A DNA stretch of 64,000 nt. Origin: Sorex araneus. Taxonomy: Eukaryota > Chordata > Mammalia > Eulipotyphla > Soricidae. The notes below the pieces were generated by a model. The model was given only the letters and a program-made list of their open reading frames with translations. It made no database searches and was not told where the DNA came from. Position 1 is the first letter of the stretch. Each line of letters starts with the position of its first letter. The position numbers and the translations under genes are program-made. The stretch is taken from positions 324,627,679-324,691,678 of the forward strand of contig NC_073303.1 in assembly GCF_027595985.1 (NCBI RefSeq), written 5' to 3'. Shown piece by piece: positions 46,901 through 52,115 of the stretch.

Positions 46901-49900
46901 GCTACCTATGGCGTATTCGATATGCCAAAAACAGCAACAACAAGTCTCACAATGGAGACATTAGTGGTGCCCGCTCAAGCAAATCGATGAGCAGCGGGAT
47001 GACAGTGCTACAGTGCATGTATGTCACCGAGATAAATATGCACAGCTAATAAGTAGTTATTTTTCTTTCCTTTTCTTAGATTTAAAAAAGCTGTTTCCTG
47101 GGGCTGGCGCGATAGCACAGCGGGTAGGGCGTTTGCCTTGCATGCGGCCGACCCGGGTTTTATCCCCAGCATCCCATATGGTCCCCTGAGCACTGCCAGG
47201 GGTAATTCCTGAGTGCAGAACCAGGAGTAACCTCTGAGCATCGCCGGGTGTGACCCAAAAAGCAATTAAAAAAAAAAAAAACTGTTTCCTGGATCCTGAT
47301 TGTAGGTGAGGGACACAGTATACTTTTCATAGGCATGAGACATTGCTTTGATCTCTGGCACCAAAGAGAAAAAAAGAAGCTGTTTCTGGATGTTTAAAAA
47401 TGCTCAATTTGTGCTCAATTATACCATATTAAGTAACTACAAGACCCCATTTGAAAAGACCCCATCTAGACAATTTTTATTAAATAAGTCAGTTACTAAA
47501 AACTTTTGTTCTTGTATTGGACGACATCCAGCTGTGCTCAGTGATTACTCCTGGCTCTGTGCTCGGGATCACTTCTGGCGGGGTTCAGGGAACCATACAG
47601 AGTGCTGAGGGTTGAACCCAGGCCAGCTGCGTGCAAGGCGAGTGACCTACCTGCTGTGCTATCTCTTCAATCCTACCAATTTTTTTTAAAAAACAAACAA
47701 AAAAAAAGCTTTTTATGTCAGGTAAATGTTGTGTCTTTTAAACCAAATCAACATTTGCCATATGGGATTTTACTAAGAGCTCAGTATCTTGAATCTCTGA
47801 GGATATCCACGGAGGCTTTTGTTCTTGGGGAGAGGGGCCTCACTCCCAGCTCTGGATGGAACCGGGGTCAGCCCCACGGAAGGCAGGCAATCTACACCCA
47901 GAACTATCTCACCAGCCTTCCACTGAGCTTTTAATGAGACAGTCCAAGTGAGGCTAGAGGGCCTGCAAATTTCTTCTTTTGTTTATTGTTCTGAGTTTCC
48001 CCAGGGGTTCTAGGGGCGCCCAGGTGACAGGGTGCACCTGTGCGCCCCCAGCCCCCAGAGTCACCTTTCAAAGGCCTCAGTGGAGATGCTCCCATCCACC
48101 TTCACAGCATGAGTGCTGCACACCCCAGCTTCCCAGCGTGCCACAAAGGTGAGGCCCTCATGCACACCCTCTATCTGTGGTGTCTGCATTCTTCTCCAGT
48201 CTCCGGAGCTCACTGGACTCTCCACTGAGAAACTCTGACAAACCTGCTTCAGAGAATGGACAGACACCGGGAACTCAGTGCTCGAGGGGGAAAGGCAGGT
48301 GAGGTAGCATGATTCTACACCACCTCCAGCACCATGTTTAAACACATTTTCCCAAAGAAAACTGAGGGATGAACTTATCATTACAGCATTCCAACAGGGA
48401 GGAGCCTCCCCTATGAGCCCCGTGTCACTGCCCCTCCCTCATTGGAGGGGCTTTCTTGGTGCTCCCCAAACACTCTGGACAAGATCCTGCACTAACCTGG
48501 GGTCATCTTGCTGCCCATAGGCTCTGAGTCACATGTGGACAGAATACCATGTGCCATTCATCACTCAGACCCCACCCTCCAGCCCTGAGGTAGCACAGCA
48601 ACAGCCCAGAGGAAGGAATTCATTACTGAGTTGATAGTGCAAGGAAAAAGCAACTCAAAGACAGAGACTTCAGTGGGGCTAGTTTGTCTGCTTGCTTTTG
48701 ATCTGGGGGCCACATGGTTCAAGGGCTACTCCTCGTCCTTGTCGGGAATGGGATGGGGATTTAGTCCCAATGGTATTCAGGGGCCCATGTGGTGGTAAGA
48801 CTGAACTCCCAGCCTCCTACCAAGCTGTCTCACCAATCCTAGTTAGCTCTTAAGGCATCTTCATACTCTGGATCAGAAGTTATCCCTGGGAACTTCTCAC
48901 AGCTAATAAACATCCAGCTAGTATTACAGGCTGTACAAGGGGTGAGACAAAAACCCAACCACTGGGGCTGGAGCCATACTGCAGCAGGTAGGGTGTTTGC
49001 TCTGCGTGTGGCTGACCCAGGTTTGACCCCCAGCTCCATATATAGTTCCCTGAGCGTCACCTAAGTGCAGAACCAGGAGAAAGCCCTGAGCACAGCTGGG
49101 CTGTGCTCCCCACCTCCTCCACAAAATAAAAACCCCAAACAAAATCTCCAACCACACAAGAACTCCAGCATGAGAGCACAGCATGGGAAGAAATGTGCAC
49201 AGGTAAATCCATGTGCTCGCCTGTCAAAGGAACGTATCTGCCTGGCCTCCTGGCTTCTCCTTTACCCCCAAATATCCTGCAGAATCACAAGCCAGTTACT
49301 TTCACTGTCTGCAGGCCAAGGTTGCACTAGGGGCCTTCAATTCCAAGGGCTAAAAGATAGAATGGATACACACACCAGCATAACCACATTCCACAGGCCT
49401 TAGCAAGACAGCCGAGGCCTCCAGTGTGCCCTGTTTACCCTAGAGCATGGCCCAGTCGTTCCACTGCGGCCCTTGCGTGGAAGACCCCTCCCCTTTGTCC
49501 CACCTTCAAATACCTTTGCTCATGTCCTATCATTCCCTCGGCCACTGAATCCTCGTCCACACTCGAGGCGATGCTGATTCCTCTTCAGCACACATCACAA
49601 CTGTATCAGCTCTTGCGTTTTTAATGTGTTTTTAAGTGCGGAGCTATGCATAAAAGATCAGTAATCCTGAATTGCTCTAAAATTCTACTTTATTTATGCC
49701 AGGTACTAAAAGAACCATATAAACGTCATTTAAGAAATTCGCCAGGGGCCTCACACAGAAGCTCGGCTTTCTTCCAAGCAGGAGCAAGTCCCATGCCCGG
49801 GGAATGTCCCAATCAAACAACTTTCTAGACTTTCTGTGAATCAAGACTGAGTGACTTAATATTTGAACACCTACAATGATACTGCTGGAATTTAATATCG

Positions 49901-51158
49901 TGACCCCAAGGCCAATGTTTTAATAACAAACAGGGCACAAAGGACAGAGGTATTTCCAGAAGGTCTTACTGAAATCATTCAACTCAAAAAACAAACGCCC
50001 CTGAAATCTGGGGGTTTGATTTTCCAGCAATTTTCACATACTGCCGTTTGTGAGATGACCCTTTACAATTAGTCCCAACGTGTTGGTCTTGGGCATATGT
50101 ATGCCTGGTGACAGTCACACACACACAGGAGACTATGGGGTGAAACTAACCGTCCTCAAACCAAAGGACGGTCCTGGTTTCCCGGGTTCTCCCAGGGCTT
50201 GGTCCCTCCCCACCGTGCCGTCGGGAGAACGCCCACTGGCGCAGTCTCTAAGGGGCTGTCCCCATAAGCAGGAGCCAGCCAGCCCCAGACGCCACCAACC
50301 GAGGGAAGCTGTGTCCCTCGACTTCATGGCAGAAACTTCCCTTGCGGGACACTGAGACTTTCTCACCTGGAGCCACAGCGTTTTTTCCCTTGCTGTGCCA
50401 ACTCTGTCGGTGGGTGGTGTATGGCCCCTACACTAGTGCCACGTCCCCCGGAGAGCTGAGGTCATGGGCAAAGCCAGCTGAAGTGTGTGTACTCCTCGCC
50501 CCCACACTGACAGTGCTCATGAGAAACCCCACCAGGAATTTCAGAAGTGAGCAAAATCCCAGAGACCAAGTCAGGCGGCCTGCGGACGCGGCCCGGCGAA
50601 GGCGCTTCGGGGCCCCAGCGACGACCCCCGCCTGGGTCAGCTCCACCGGGCACACGCCCCAAGGCCCTCACTCTGCCCTGTGCCCCGCGACGTGCCCCGC
50701 CGACCCCCTCAGTCTCCCGGCCCCCTCCGACGTGCCCCGCCGGCCCCCCGGCCGGGGCGTCCCGGAGCGCACCGCGAGCAGCGCTGGAAGGTGCTGACGG
50801 ACGCCGGGAACCCGTGACCGGTAAGCGGCTGCGGGCCGGGCTGCAAGGACACACGAGCGCGGGTACCGGGTCAGGGGTCCCTGGGGGCGGCCCCGTCCGC
50901 CAGCGGGGAAGGTGCCCGAGGGGCCGGGCGCTCACCCACGGTGGACTTGCAGGCCTCGCAGAAGGTGTCGTCGGTGAAGCGCTCCATCAGGCTGGTCTTG
51001 CCGACGCCGCGGGAGCCGATGATGATGACCTGCAGCTTGAAGTCCGCCGGCCTGGGAGGCTGCTTCCTCCGACGGGCCTGGCCGCCCGACAGCGCGGGGG
51101 AGCCCGCGCCCAGGCCGCCGCCCCCGGGCCGCCTCTGCAGCGCGGCGCCCGGATCCAT
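25762..51158 (-). CDS. RAB12: RAB12, member of the RAS oncogene family (whole gene, six coding exons)
   Basis: Small GTPase of the Rab family. Known roles are in traffic from recycling endosomes to lysosomes and in LRRK2 signalling. Joining the six exons in order 50936-51158, 34802-34862, 29967-30105, 27682-27771, 26624-26728 and 25762-25875 gives 732 bases, i.e. 243 residues plus TGA; human RAB12 is 244. Visible motifs: P-loop GSRGVGKT (48-55), switch I Thr73 in STVG, WDTAGQE (95-101), NKLD (154-157), EASAK (183-187), and terminal Cys242-Cys243 for double geranylgeranylation. Ser105 in FNS of switch II matches the LRRK2 site (human Ser106). All introns are GT-AG and reading phase is kept across every junction. 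Compared with the human protein as I recall it, there is one Gly fewer in the N-terminal Gly run and a few conservative changes (for example DREIS, LRTEL). The promoter side is at high coordinates. No other gene was recognised in the window. Confidence 0.97.
26226..26405 (-). mobile_element. Diverged SINE in RAB12 intron 5
   Basis: 'gggccacacccggtggtgct' occurs, then a second partly repeated body ('ggggccatacctagtagtgc') and 'gatcaaacctaggcatgagc'. Confidence 0.62.
26624..26728 (-). CDS. RAB12: RAB12 coding exon 5 (residues 172-206)
   Basis: 105 bp, phase 0. The acceptor follows a C-rich tract ending 'cacccccag' and the donor is AAG|gtaaag. It encodes [16 protein letters not shown] and [19 protein letters not shown], including the G5 motif EASAK (183-187) and the last helix of the G domain. 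Confidence 0.97.
26890..27067 (-). mobile_element. Type I SINE in RAB12 intron 4 with target-site duplication
   Basis: Complete and little diverged. Flanked by a perfect 12-bp duplication 'aatacccacatt' (26878-26889 and 27068-27079). Same orientation as RAB12. Confidence 0.96.
27080..27681. other. RAB12 intron 4, unique part
   Basis: No repeat or RNA gene recognised. Confidence 0.5.
27682..27771 (-). CDS. RAB12: RAB12 coding exon 4 (residues 142-171)
   Basis: 90 bp, phase 0 at both ends. The acceptor is 'aattccacag' and the donor AAG|gtgaga. It encodes [16 protein letters not shown] followed by [14 protein letters not shown]. It holds the guanine-specificity motif NKLD (154-157). The human protein has Thr where this has Ser in DREIS. 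Confidence 0.97.
27772..28128. other. RAB12 intron 3, unique part
   Basis: No feature recognised. A short open frame here has no family resemblance. Confidence 0.5.
28129..28153. repeat. (AC)n microsatellite
   Basis: Twelve CA units in RAB12 intron 3. Confidence 0.95.
28203..28378 (-). mobile_element. Type I SINE in RAB12 intron 3 with target-site duplication
   Basis: Flanked by a perfect 18-bp duplication 'ggattcaatctggctttt' (28185-28202 and 28379-28396), so a relatively recent insertion. Confidence 0.97.
28590..28715 (+). mobile_element. Degraded SINE
   Basis: 'ggagactgtgtgaatcccag' and 'ctcaagcactgcccgtgtgc'. Confidence 0.4.
28981..29185. repeat. Degenerate minisatellite in RAB12 intron 3
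   Basis: Repeated combination of 'aaggagca', 'ctctcag' and 'gacacagtgct'. The core 'gacacagtgct' or a near copy occurs near 29015, 29060, 29100, 29116 and 29161. Confidence 0.7.
29186..29477. other. Unassigned intron 3 sequence
   Basis: May contain a degraded antisense SINE near 29400-29460. Nothing firm. Confidence 0.35.
29478..29512 (+). repeat. G-rich tract with quadruplex potential
   Basis: Runs of 3, 8, 9 and 7 G separated by single A or T on the plus strand, which is the template strand of RAB12. Confidence 0.85.
29801..29866. repeat. (CCTA)n/(CCTT)n/(CCTC)n compound microsatellite
   Basis: Tetranucleotide blocks immediately before a SINE remnant. Within 170 bp of RAB12 exon 3. Confidence 0.9.
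29867..29937 (-). mobile_element. SINE remnant beside RAB12 exon 3 donor
   Basis: 'tatggggatcaaacccgagg' to 'ccacatcactagcccccc'. Only the tRNA-like head half is recognisable. Its head end is 29-30 bp from the last base of exon 3. Confidence 0.5.
29967..30105 (-). CDS. RAB12: RAB12 coding exon 3 (Trp95-Lys141)
   Basis: 139 bp. The acceptor is 'tatctcttag' and the donor AAA|gtaagt. It carries [10 protein letters not shown] (G3 and switch II, with the LRRK2-target Ser105), SAYYRSAKG and [14 protein letters not shown], ending MKMIDK. Every residue fits the Rab fold and no break is seen. A SINE remnant with a short CCTA/CCTT/CCTC repeat lies about 30 bp downstream of the donor. Confidence 0.97.
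30277..30382 (-). mobile_element. SINE remnant in RAB12 intron 2
   Basis: 'tgggtcacacctgagagtgt' and 'gatggaacctgggcctccgg'. Confidence 0.5.
30383..31624. other. RAB12 intron 2, largely unique
   Basis: No repeat or RNA gene firmly recognised. A 212-codon minus-strand frame (31724-31086) resembles no family and overlaps a SINE at its start. Confidence 0.5.
31625..31772 (-). mobile_element. Degraded SINE
   Basis: 'acccacccagtagtgcctgg' and 'gctgcatgcaaggcaggtgt'. Confidence 0.55.
31832..31970 (+). mobile_element. Diverged SINE
   Basis: 'gctcttgccttgcacacagt', 'tctgggttcaacccttggca' and 'gagcaccactgagtgaagcc'. Confidence 0.65.
31971..32299. other. RAB12 intron 2, unique part
   Basis: Nothing recognised. 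Confidence 0.5.
32300..32475 (+). mobile_element. Type I SINE in RAB12 intron 2
   Basis: 'gggcaggagtgatagtacag' to 'ggatgtgacccaaaaaagcc', followed by an ATTAA-rich stretch to about 32520. Confidence 0.92.
32668..32830 (+). mobile_element. Type I SINE, diverged
   Basis: 'agctgaagtgatagtatagc', 'tgacccaggtttgatgcccg' and 'accactgggtgtggccctaa'. Confidence 0.78.
32831..33477. other. RAB12 intron 2, unique part
   Basis: Nothing recognised. Confidence 0.5.
33478..33625 (+). mobile_element. Type I SINE
   Basis: 'ccagagcaacaggacggcag' to 'ggtgtgacacaaaaagcaaa'. Possible short duplication 'ttataatta' on both sides. Confidence 0.87.
33626..34801. other. RAB12 intron 2, unique 5' part
   Basis: Includes a GC-rich patch at about 34180-34420 and a G-run at 34500-34516. 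No gene recognised. Confidence 0.5.
34802..34862 (-). CDS. RAB12: RAB12 coding exon 2 (residues 75-94 plus part of Trp95)
   Basis: 61 bp. The acceptor is 'atttacag' and the donor is TG|gtaagt. It encodes [19 protein letters not shown], the beta2-beta3 strands between switch I and the WDTAGQ motif. It splits the Gly75 codon (1+2) and the Trp95 codon (2+1). It is too short to stand out as an open frame and was found by searching for the missing RAB12 segment. Confidence 0.97.
35175..35640 (-). mobile_element. L1 3' end in RAB12 intron 1
   Basis: 'aactgaatcattttgagaca' tail, 'acccaacacccatgccttaa' and 'ggcattgtggtttgcaatac' are the reverse of the L1 3' UTR. Same orientation as RAB12. Contains (CT)n at 35381-35403. 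Confidence 0.82.
35381..35403. repeat. (CT)n microsatellite
   Basis: Corresponds to the (GA) stretch of the L1 3' UTR, expanded. Confidence 0.9.
35728..35870 (-). mobile_element. Degraded SINE
   Basis: 'tttgggggccacacctggct' and 'gctgagccatctctcaggcc'. Confidence 0.55.
36085..36228 (-). mobile_element. Degraded SINE
   Basis: 'gggctcacaccccgctacac' and 'ttcctgcatggtaagcacct'. Confidence 0.5.
36293..36452 (+). mobile_element. Type I SINE, diverged
   Basis: 'aggggctggcggttcagcag', 'ccttgcatgcagctgagcca' and 'gagcattgctgggcatggcc'. Confidence 0.78.
36498..36706 (-). mobile_element. Type II SINE, shortened
   Basis: 'cattgttcatcgatttgctt' to 'tgctaccgctccagctcc'. The segment between 'ggtagctt' and 'ctggctctcc' is shorter than in other copies. 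Confidence 0.88.
36707..37429. other. RAB12 intron 1, unique part
   Basis: Nothing recognised. Confidence 0.5.
37430..37580 (+). mobile_element. Possible degraded SINE
   Basis: 'gcaagttctgcgtgcaggag' and 'cgagaaccactggagccacc' loosely follow the SINE order. Confidence 0.35.
37581..37928. other. RAB12 intron 1, unique part
   Basis: Nothing recognised. Confidence 0.5.
37931..37963. repeat. (ATA)n microsatellite
   Basis: Eleven ATA units. Confidence 0.95.
38011..38132 (+). mobile_element. Type I SINE, short
   Basis: 'gggccagagagatagtacag', 'catttgccttgtacacgacc' and 'gagcattgctgagtgtgtcc', with a (CAA)n tail. Confidence 0.72.
38300..38375 (+). mobile_element. SINE 5' fragment
   Basis: 'ggggctgagaatatgtctca' and 'ctgagttcaatcactggcac'. 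Confidence 0.42.
38376..38808. other. RAB12 intron 1, unique part
   Basis: Nothing recognised. Confidence 0.5.
38811..38947 (+). mobile_element. Diverged SINE
   Basis: 'ggggtcgggatgatagtaaa' and 'gatccctgagcaccactggg', then a (CAAA)n tail. Confidence 0.65.
38948..39479. other. RAB12 intron 1, unique part
   Basis: Chance open frames only. Nothing recognised. Confidence 0.45.
39480..39634 (+). mobile_element. Type I SINE, diverged
   Basis: 'gccatgcacgtggccagtgc', 'aagttcaatccccagcactg' and 'ccaggggtgacccaaaacca'. Confidence 0.7.
39872..40003 (-). mobile_element. Degraded SINE
   Basis: 'gtttgggggaccacctggtg' and 'aactgcatgccgggcaagtg'. Confidence 0.52.
40023..40230 (+). mobile_element. Type I SINE with AATA-rich tail
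   Basis: 'agggccggagcgatagcaca' to 'ggatgtgacccaaaaagcaa', with a (AAAT)n tail. Imperfect duplication 'aaatcaatcttta' and 'aaataaatcttta' flanks it. Confidence 0.93.
40259..40326. repeat. Near-perfect 28-bp-arm inverted repeat (hairpin)
   Basis: Left arm 40259-40286, 12-bp loop, right arm 40299-40326. The arms differ at one base, which would be a G-U pair in plus-strand RNA and an A-C mismatch in the RAB12-sense RNA. The arm core reads 'cacatgcaggg' and its complement 'ccctgcatgtg'. The inner loop itself contains the palindrome 'gagatctc'. Confidence 0.9.
40324..40351. repeat. 14-bp tandem duplication
   Basis: 'tttagttcccacag' is followed at once by 'tttagctcccacag', directly after the hairpin. 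Confidence 0.8.
40540..40642 (-). mobile_element. SINE fragment
   Basis: 'gccaggggaccatgcagc'-like text (here 'cccaggggaccatgcagcat') and 'aatgcaaagtaagtgctcac'. Confidence 0.5.
40665..40815 (-). mobile_element. Diverged SINE
   Basis: 'aggggctacacctggcagtg' and 'ttctggcactctctccagcc'. Confidence 0.62.
41030..41145 (+). mobile_element. MIR
   Basis: 'cacattttacagatgaagac', 'gcgcagagaaaac' and 'cttcaaggtcaaagcatatg' follow MIR ('ttttacagatgaggaaactg ... caaggtcacacagc'). Confidence 0.75.
41146..42454. other. RAB12 intron 1, unique part
   Basis: No repeat, RNA gene or exon recognised. A poly-A run is at 42001-42013. Confidence 0.5.
42455..42585 (+). mobile_element. MIR
   Basis: 'cccattataagatgaaaaac', 'gggtaacttcctcgaagcca' and 'cagagatttgaacctggatg' keep the MIR order. 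Confidence 0.72.
42590..42762 (-). mobile_element. Type I SINE, diverged
   Basis: 'agggcttactcctggctctg', 'gcatgcaaggtaagtggctt' and 'tactgtgactcgggccc'. It sits directly after a MIR. Confidence 0.75.
42763..43265. other. RAB12 intron 1, unique part
   Basis: Nothing recognised. Confidence 0.5.
43266..43440 (+). mobile_element. Possible MIR, interrupted by poly-T
   Basis: 'ggaccaggtacatgg', 'tattctcatttact', then 'aaaacagaagttaaatcacc' and 'cagaactgggac' resemble MIR in order. Confidence 0.4.
43636..43692. repeat. G-run and (GA)n repeat
   Basis: GGGA/GGGG stretch followed by an uninterrupted GA repeat. Confidence 0.9.
43693..44017. other. RAB12 intron 1, unique part
   Basis: Nothing recognised. 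Confidence 0.5.
44018..44162 (+). mobile_element. Diverged SINE
   Basis: 'gcaccacatatggtccagtg' and 'gagcaatgctgggtgtgggc'. Confidence 0.65.
44163..45758. other. RAB12 intron 1, longest apparently unique stretch
   Basis: About 1.6 kb with no repeat or coding family recognised. Two overlapping plus-strand frames (44701-45166) are unassigned. Confidence 0.5.
45776..45947 (+). mobile_element. Type I SINE with perfect target-site duplication
   Basis: Little-diverged copy, antisense to RAB12 in intron 1. Flanked by a perfect 17-bp duplication 'aagagttttgagtaacc' (45759-45775 and 45948-45964). Confidence 0.98.
46170..46300 (+). mobile_element. Degraded SINE
   Basis: 'gcttggcatgcaggaggcct' and 'aaaaccaagagtgaccccaa'. 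Confidence 0.5.
46400..46535 (-). mobile_element. MIR
   Basis: 'tttgcttcctcatcttactg' and 'taaaatgggggttctttcca' match antisense MIR ('tttcctcatctgtaaaatgg'). Confidence 0.7.
46625..46762 (-). mobile_element. Degraded SINE
   Basis: 'gggcttactcttgaccctgt' and 'gcacatgcaaggcaagaacc'. Confidence 0.55.
46858..47015 (+). mobile_element. Type II SINE with internal deletion
   Basis: The head 'ggactggagtgatagcatag' jumps at 'gtgttcactt|ggcaagctac' past the B box and the middle. The 3' half is complete, including 'gatatgccaaaaacagcaac'. Confidence 0.88.
47099..47285 (+). mobile_element. Type I SINE, full length
   Basis: 'ggggctggcgcgatagcaca' to 'gtgtgacccaaaaagcaa' plus poly-A. Flanked by 'aagctgtttcctgg' and 'aaactgtttcctgg'. 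Confidence 0.96.
47505..47675 (-). mobile_element. Type I SINE
   Basis: 'gtgattactcctggctctgt' and 'gcgtgcaaggcgagtgacct' to 'ctatctcttcaatcc'. Confidence 0.78.
47815..47922 (-). mobile_element. SINE remnant
   Basis: 'tggatggaaccggggtcagc' and 'gaactatctcaccagcc'. Confidence 0.45.
47923..48684. other. RAB12 intron 1, unique part
   Basis: Nothing recognised. Confidence 0.5.
48685..48838 (-). mobile_element. Degraded SINE
   Basis: 'ctgggggccacatggttcaa' and 'ggcccatgtggtggtaagac'. Confidence 0.5.
48963..49125 (+). mobile_element. Type I SINE
   Basis: 'tggggctggagccatactgc', 'gctgacccaggtttgacccc' and 'gagcacagctgggctgtgct'. Confidence 0.8.
49126..50559. other. RAB12 intron 1, 5' part
   Basis: Mostly unique. 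GC content rises towards the CpG island. A short (AC)n is at 50115-50127. No exon recognised. Confidence 0.5.
50936..51158 (-). CDS. RAB12: RAB12 coding exon 1 (residues 1-74 plus first base of codon 75)
   Basis: Encodes the Gly/Ala/Pro-rich N-terminus starting [10 protein letters not shown], the first beta strand FKLQVIII, the P-loop GSRGVGKTS and switch I up to KSTV. The donor is G|gtgagc at 50935-50934. The ATG at 51158 was chosen because it matches the annotated start of mammalian RAB12. Its context is weak at -3 (T) but has G at +4. The frame stays open upstream to another ATG at 51296, so the N-terminus is the least certain part. The exon lies inside a CpG island. Confidence 0.95.
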
Positions 51159-51161
51159 GCA

Positions 51162-51169
51162 CGCATGCG
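51162..51169. promoter_or_regulatory. NRF1-type core palindrome CGCATGCG
   Basis: Perfect CGCATGCG palindrome four bases upstream of the RAB12 ATG, matching the core of the NRF1 consensus. Being so close to the ATG, it may be transcribed 5' UTR rather than promoter. Confidence 0.4.
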
Positions 51170-51299
51170 GCCCCGGCGGCCCGTGGGCTCCGCGCTGCAG
51201 CCGCGCCGCCGGCCGGCCCCCGGCGCCCGCGTCCACGCCGCCGCCGTCCGGGGAGGACGAAGGGAAGCAGCCACTCCGCAGCAGCGGCAGCAGCATCCC

Positions 51300-51560
51300 G
51301 GGCCGGGCGGGCGCGCAGGCGCGGGCGGGGCGGGGCAGGACGCGCAGGCGCGGGGCGGGGCGGGCCGGGGCAGAACGCGCAAGCGCGGGCGGGGCGTGGT
51401 GGGCGCGCAGGCGCGGAGCGTGCCGGGGGCGGGGAGGGGCGGACAGGACGGAGTGCGCAGGCGCAGGGCGGGGCGAGGTGGGGCAGAACGCGCAGGCGCG
51501 GGGCGGGGAGGGCGAGGGGCGGTGTGGGGGCGGGGCGGGCAGGACGCGCAGGCGTGGGGA
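51300..51560 (-). promoter_or_regulatory. RAB12: RAB12 promoter: tandem NRF1-like motifs with GC boxes
   Basis: Seven copies of GCGCAGGCGC or a one-base variant start at 51313, 51342, 51377 (GCGCAAGCGC), 51405, 51455, 51490 and 51546 (GCGCAGGCGT). Spacings are 29, 35, 28, 50, 35 and 56 bp. Between them are many GGGGCGGGG GC boxes, so the block is a degenerate GC-rich minisatellite. NRF1 binds GCGCA(T/G)GCGC-type sites and Sp1-family factors bind GC boxes. A further CGCATGCG lies at 51162-51169, just upstream of the ATG. Transcription start sites cannot be placed from sequence alone. Confidence 0.7.
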
Positions 51561-51717
51561 GGGGGCTTGGGGGTTGGCACACTATAGCCAGCCATGCCAG
51601 CGCCCTCTCCTGGCGGGAGGACTGGAAGCAATTGAGGCCCCACTTTCTCTCGCCCTTTTGCCATTCCCCCTTCTCCCGTTGTGACTATCCTTGTTTGGCT
51701 TTTACTAAAAAAACTCT

Positions 51718-52115
51718 TCTTTTTTTTTTTAAATTGAATTACCGTGAGATAAAGTTACATTTGAGTTTCAGTCATACAATGATGGAATACCCAAACCCTC
51801 CACCAGTGCACATCTTCCACCATCAATGTCCCCAGTATAGCTCGCACCCCATCCCAACCCTCCCCCTGCCTCTATGACAGATAATTTCCCCCATGCTCTC
51901 TCTCCACTTTTGGGCATTACAGTTTGCAATATAGACGCATTTGGTCCTTTATCTACTTTCAGCACACACCTACTATCCCAAACGATTCCTCCAACCATCA
52001 TTGACTTAGTGATCCCTTCTCTATCCCAGCTGCTTTCTCCACCAGCTCATGAGACAGCTTCCAGGAGCAGTATTCCTGGCCCTTGTGTATACTGTCCTTG
52101 GTTGGAAAAAACTCT
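51718..52115 (-). mobile_element. L1 3' end upstream of RAB12
   Basis: A-tail (as poly-T) at 51718-51731, then the whole L1 3' UTR in reverse: 'caccagtgcacatcttccac', 'gggcattacagtttgcaata' and 'gtgatcccttctctatccca'. Same orientation as RAB12. Its poly-A lies about 160 bp from the promoter array. Confidence 0.88.

Larger units (their letters stand above)
50560..51570. promoter_or_regulatory. RAB12: CpG island over RAB12 promoter and exon 1
   Basis: Roughly 1 kb of very GC-rich DNA with dense CpG, in sharp contrast to the AT-rich flanks. It covers the start of intron 1, exon 1 and the sequence upstream of the ATG. This is typical of a housekeeping, TATA-less promoter. Long spurious open frames in all phases here are a by-product of the low stop-codon content. 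Confidence 0.85.

Noticed and set aside
50547..51587. 346-codon plus-strand open frame over the RAB12 CpG island
   Set aside because: It is antisense to RAB12 exon 1, Ala/Gly/Arg/Pro-rich from GC content, and matches no family. It is a by-product of few stop codons in the CpG island, as are the long minus-strand frames in the other two phases.
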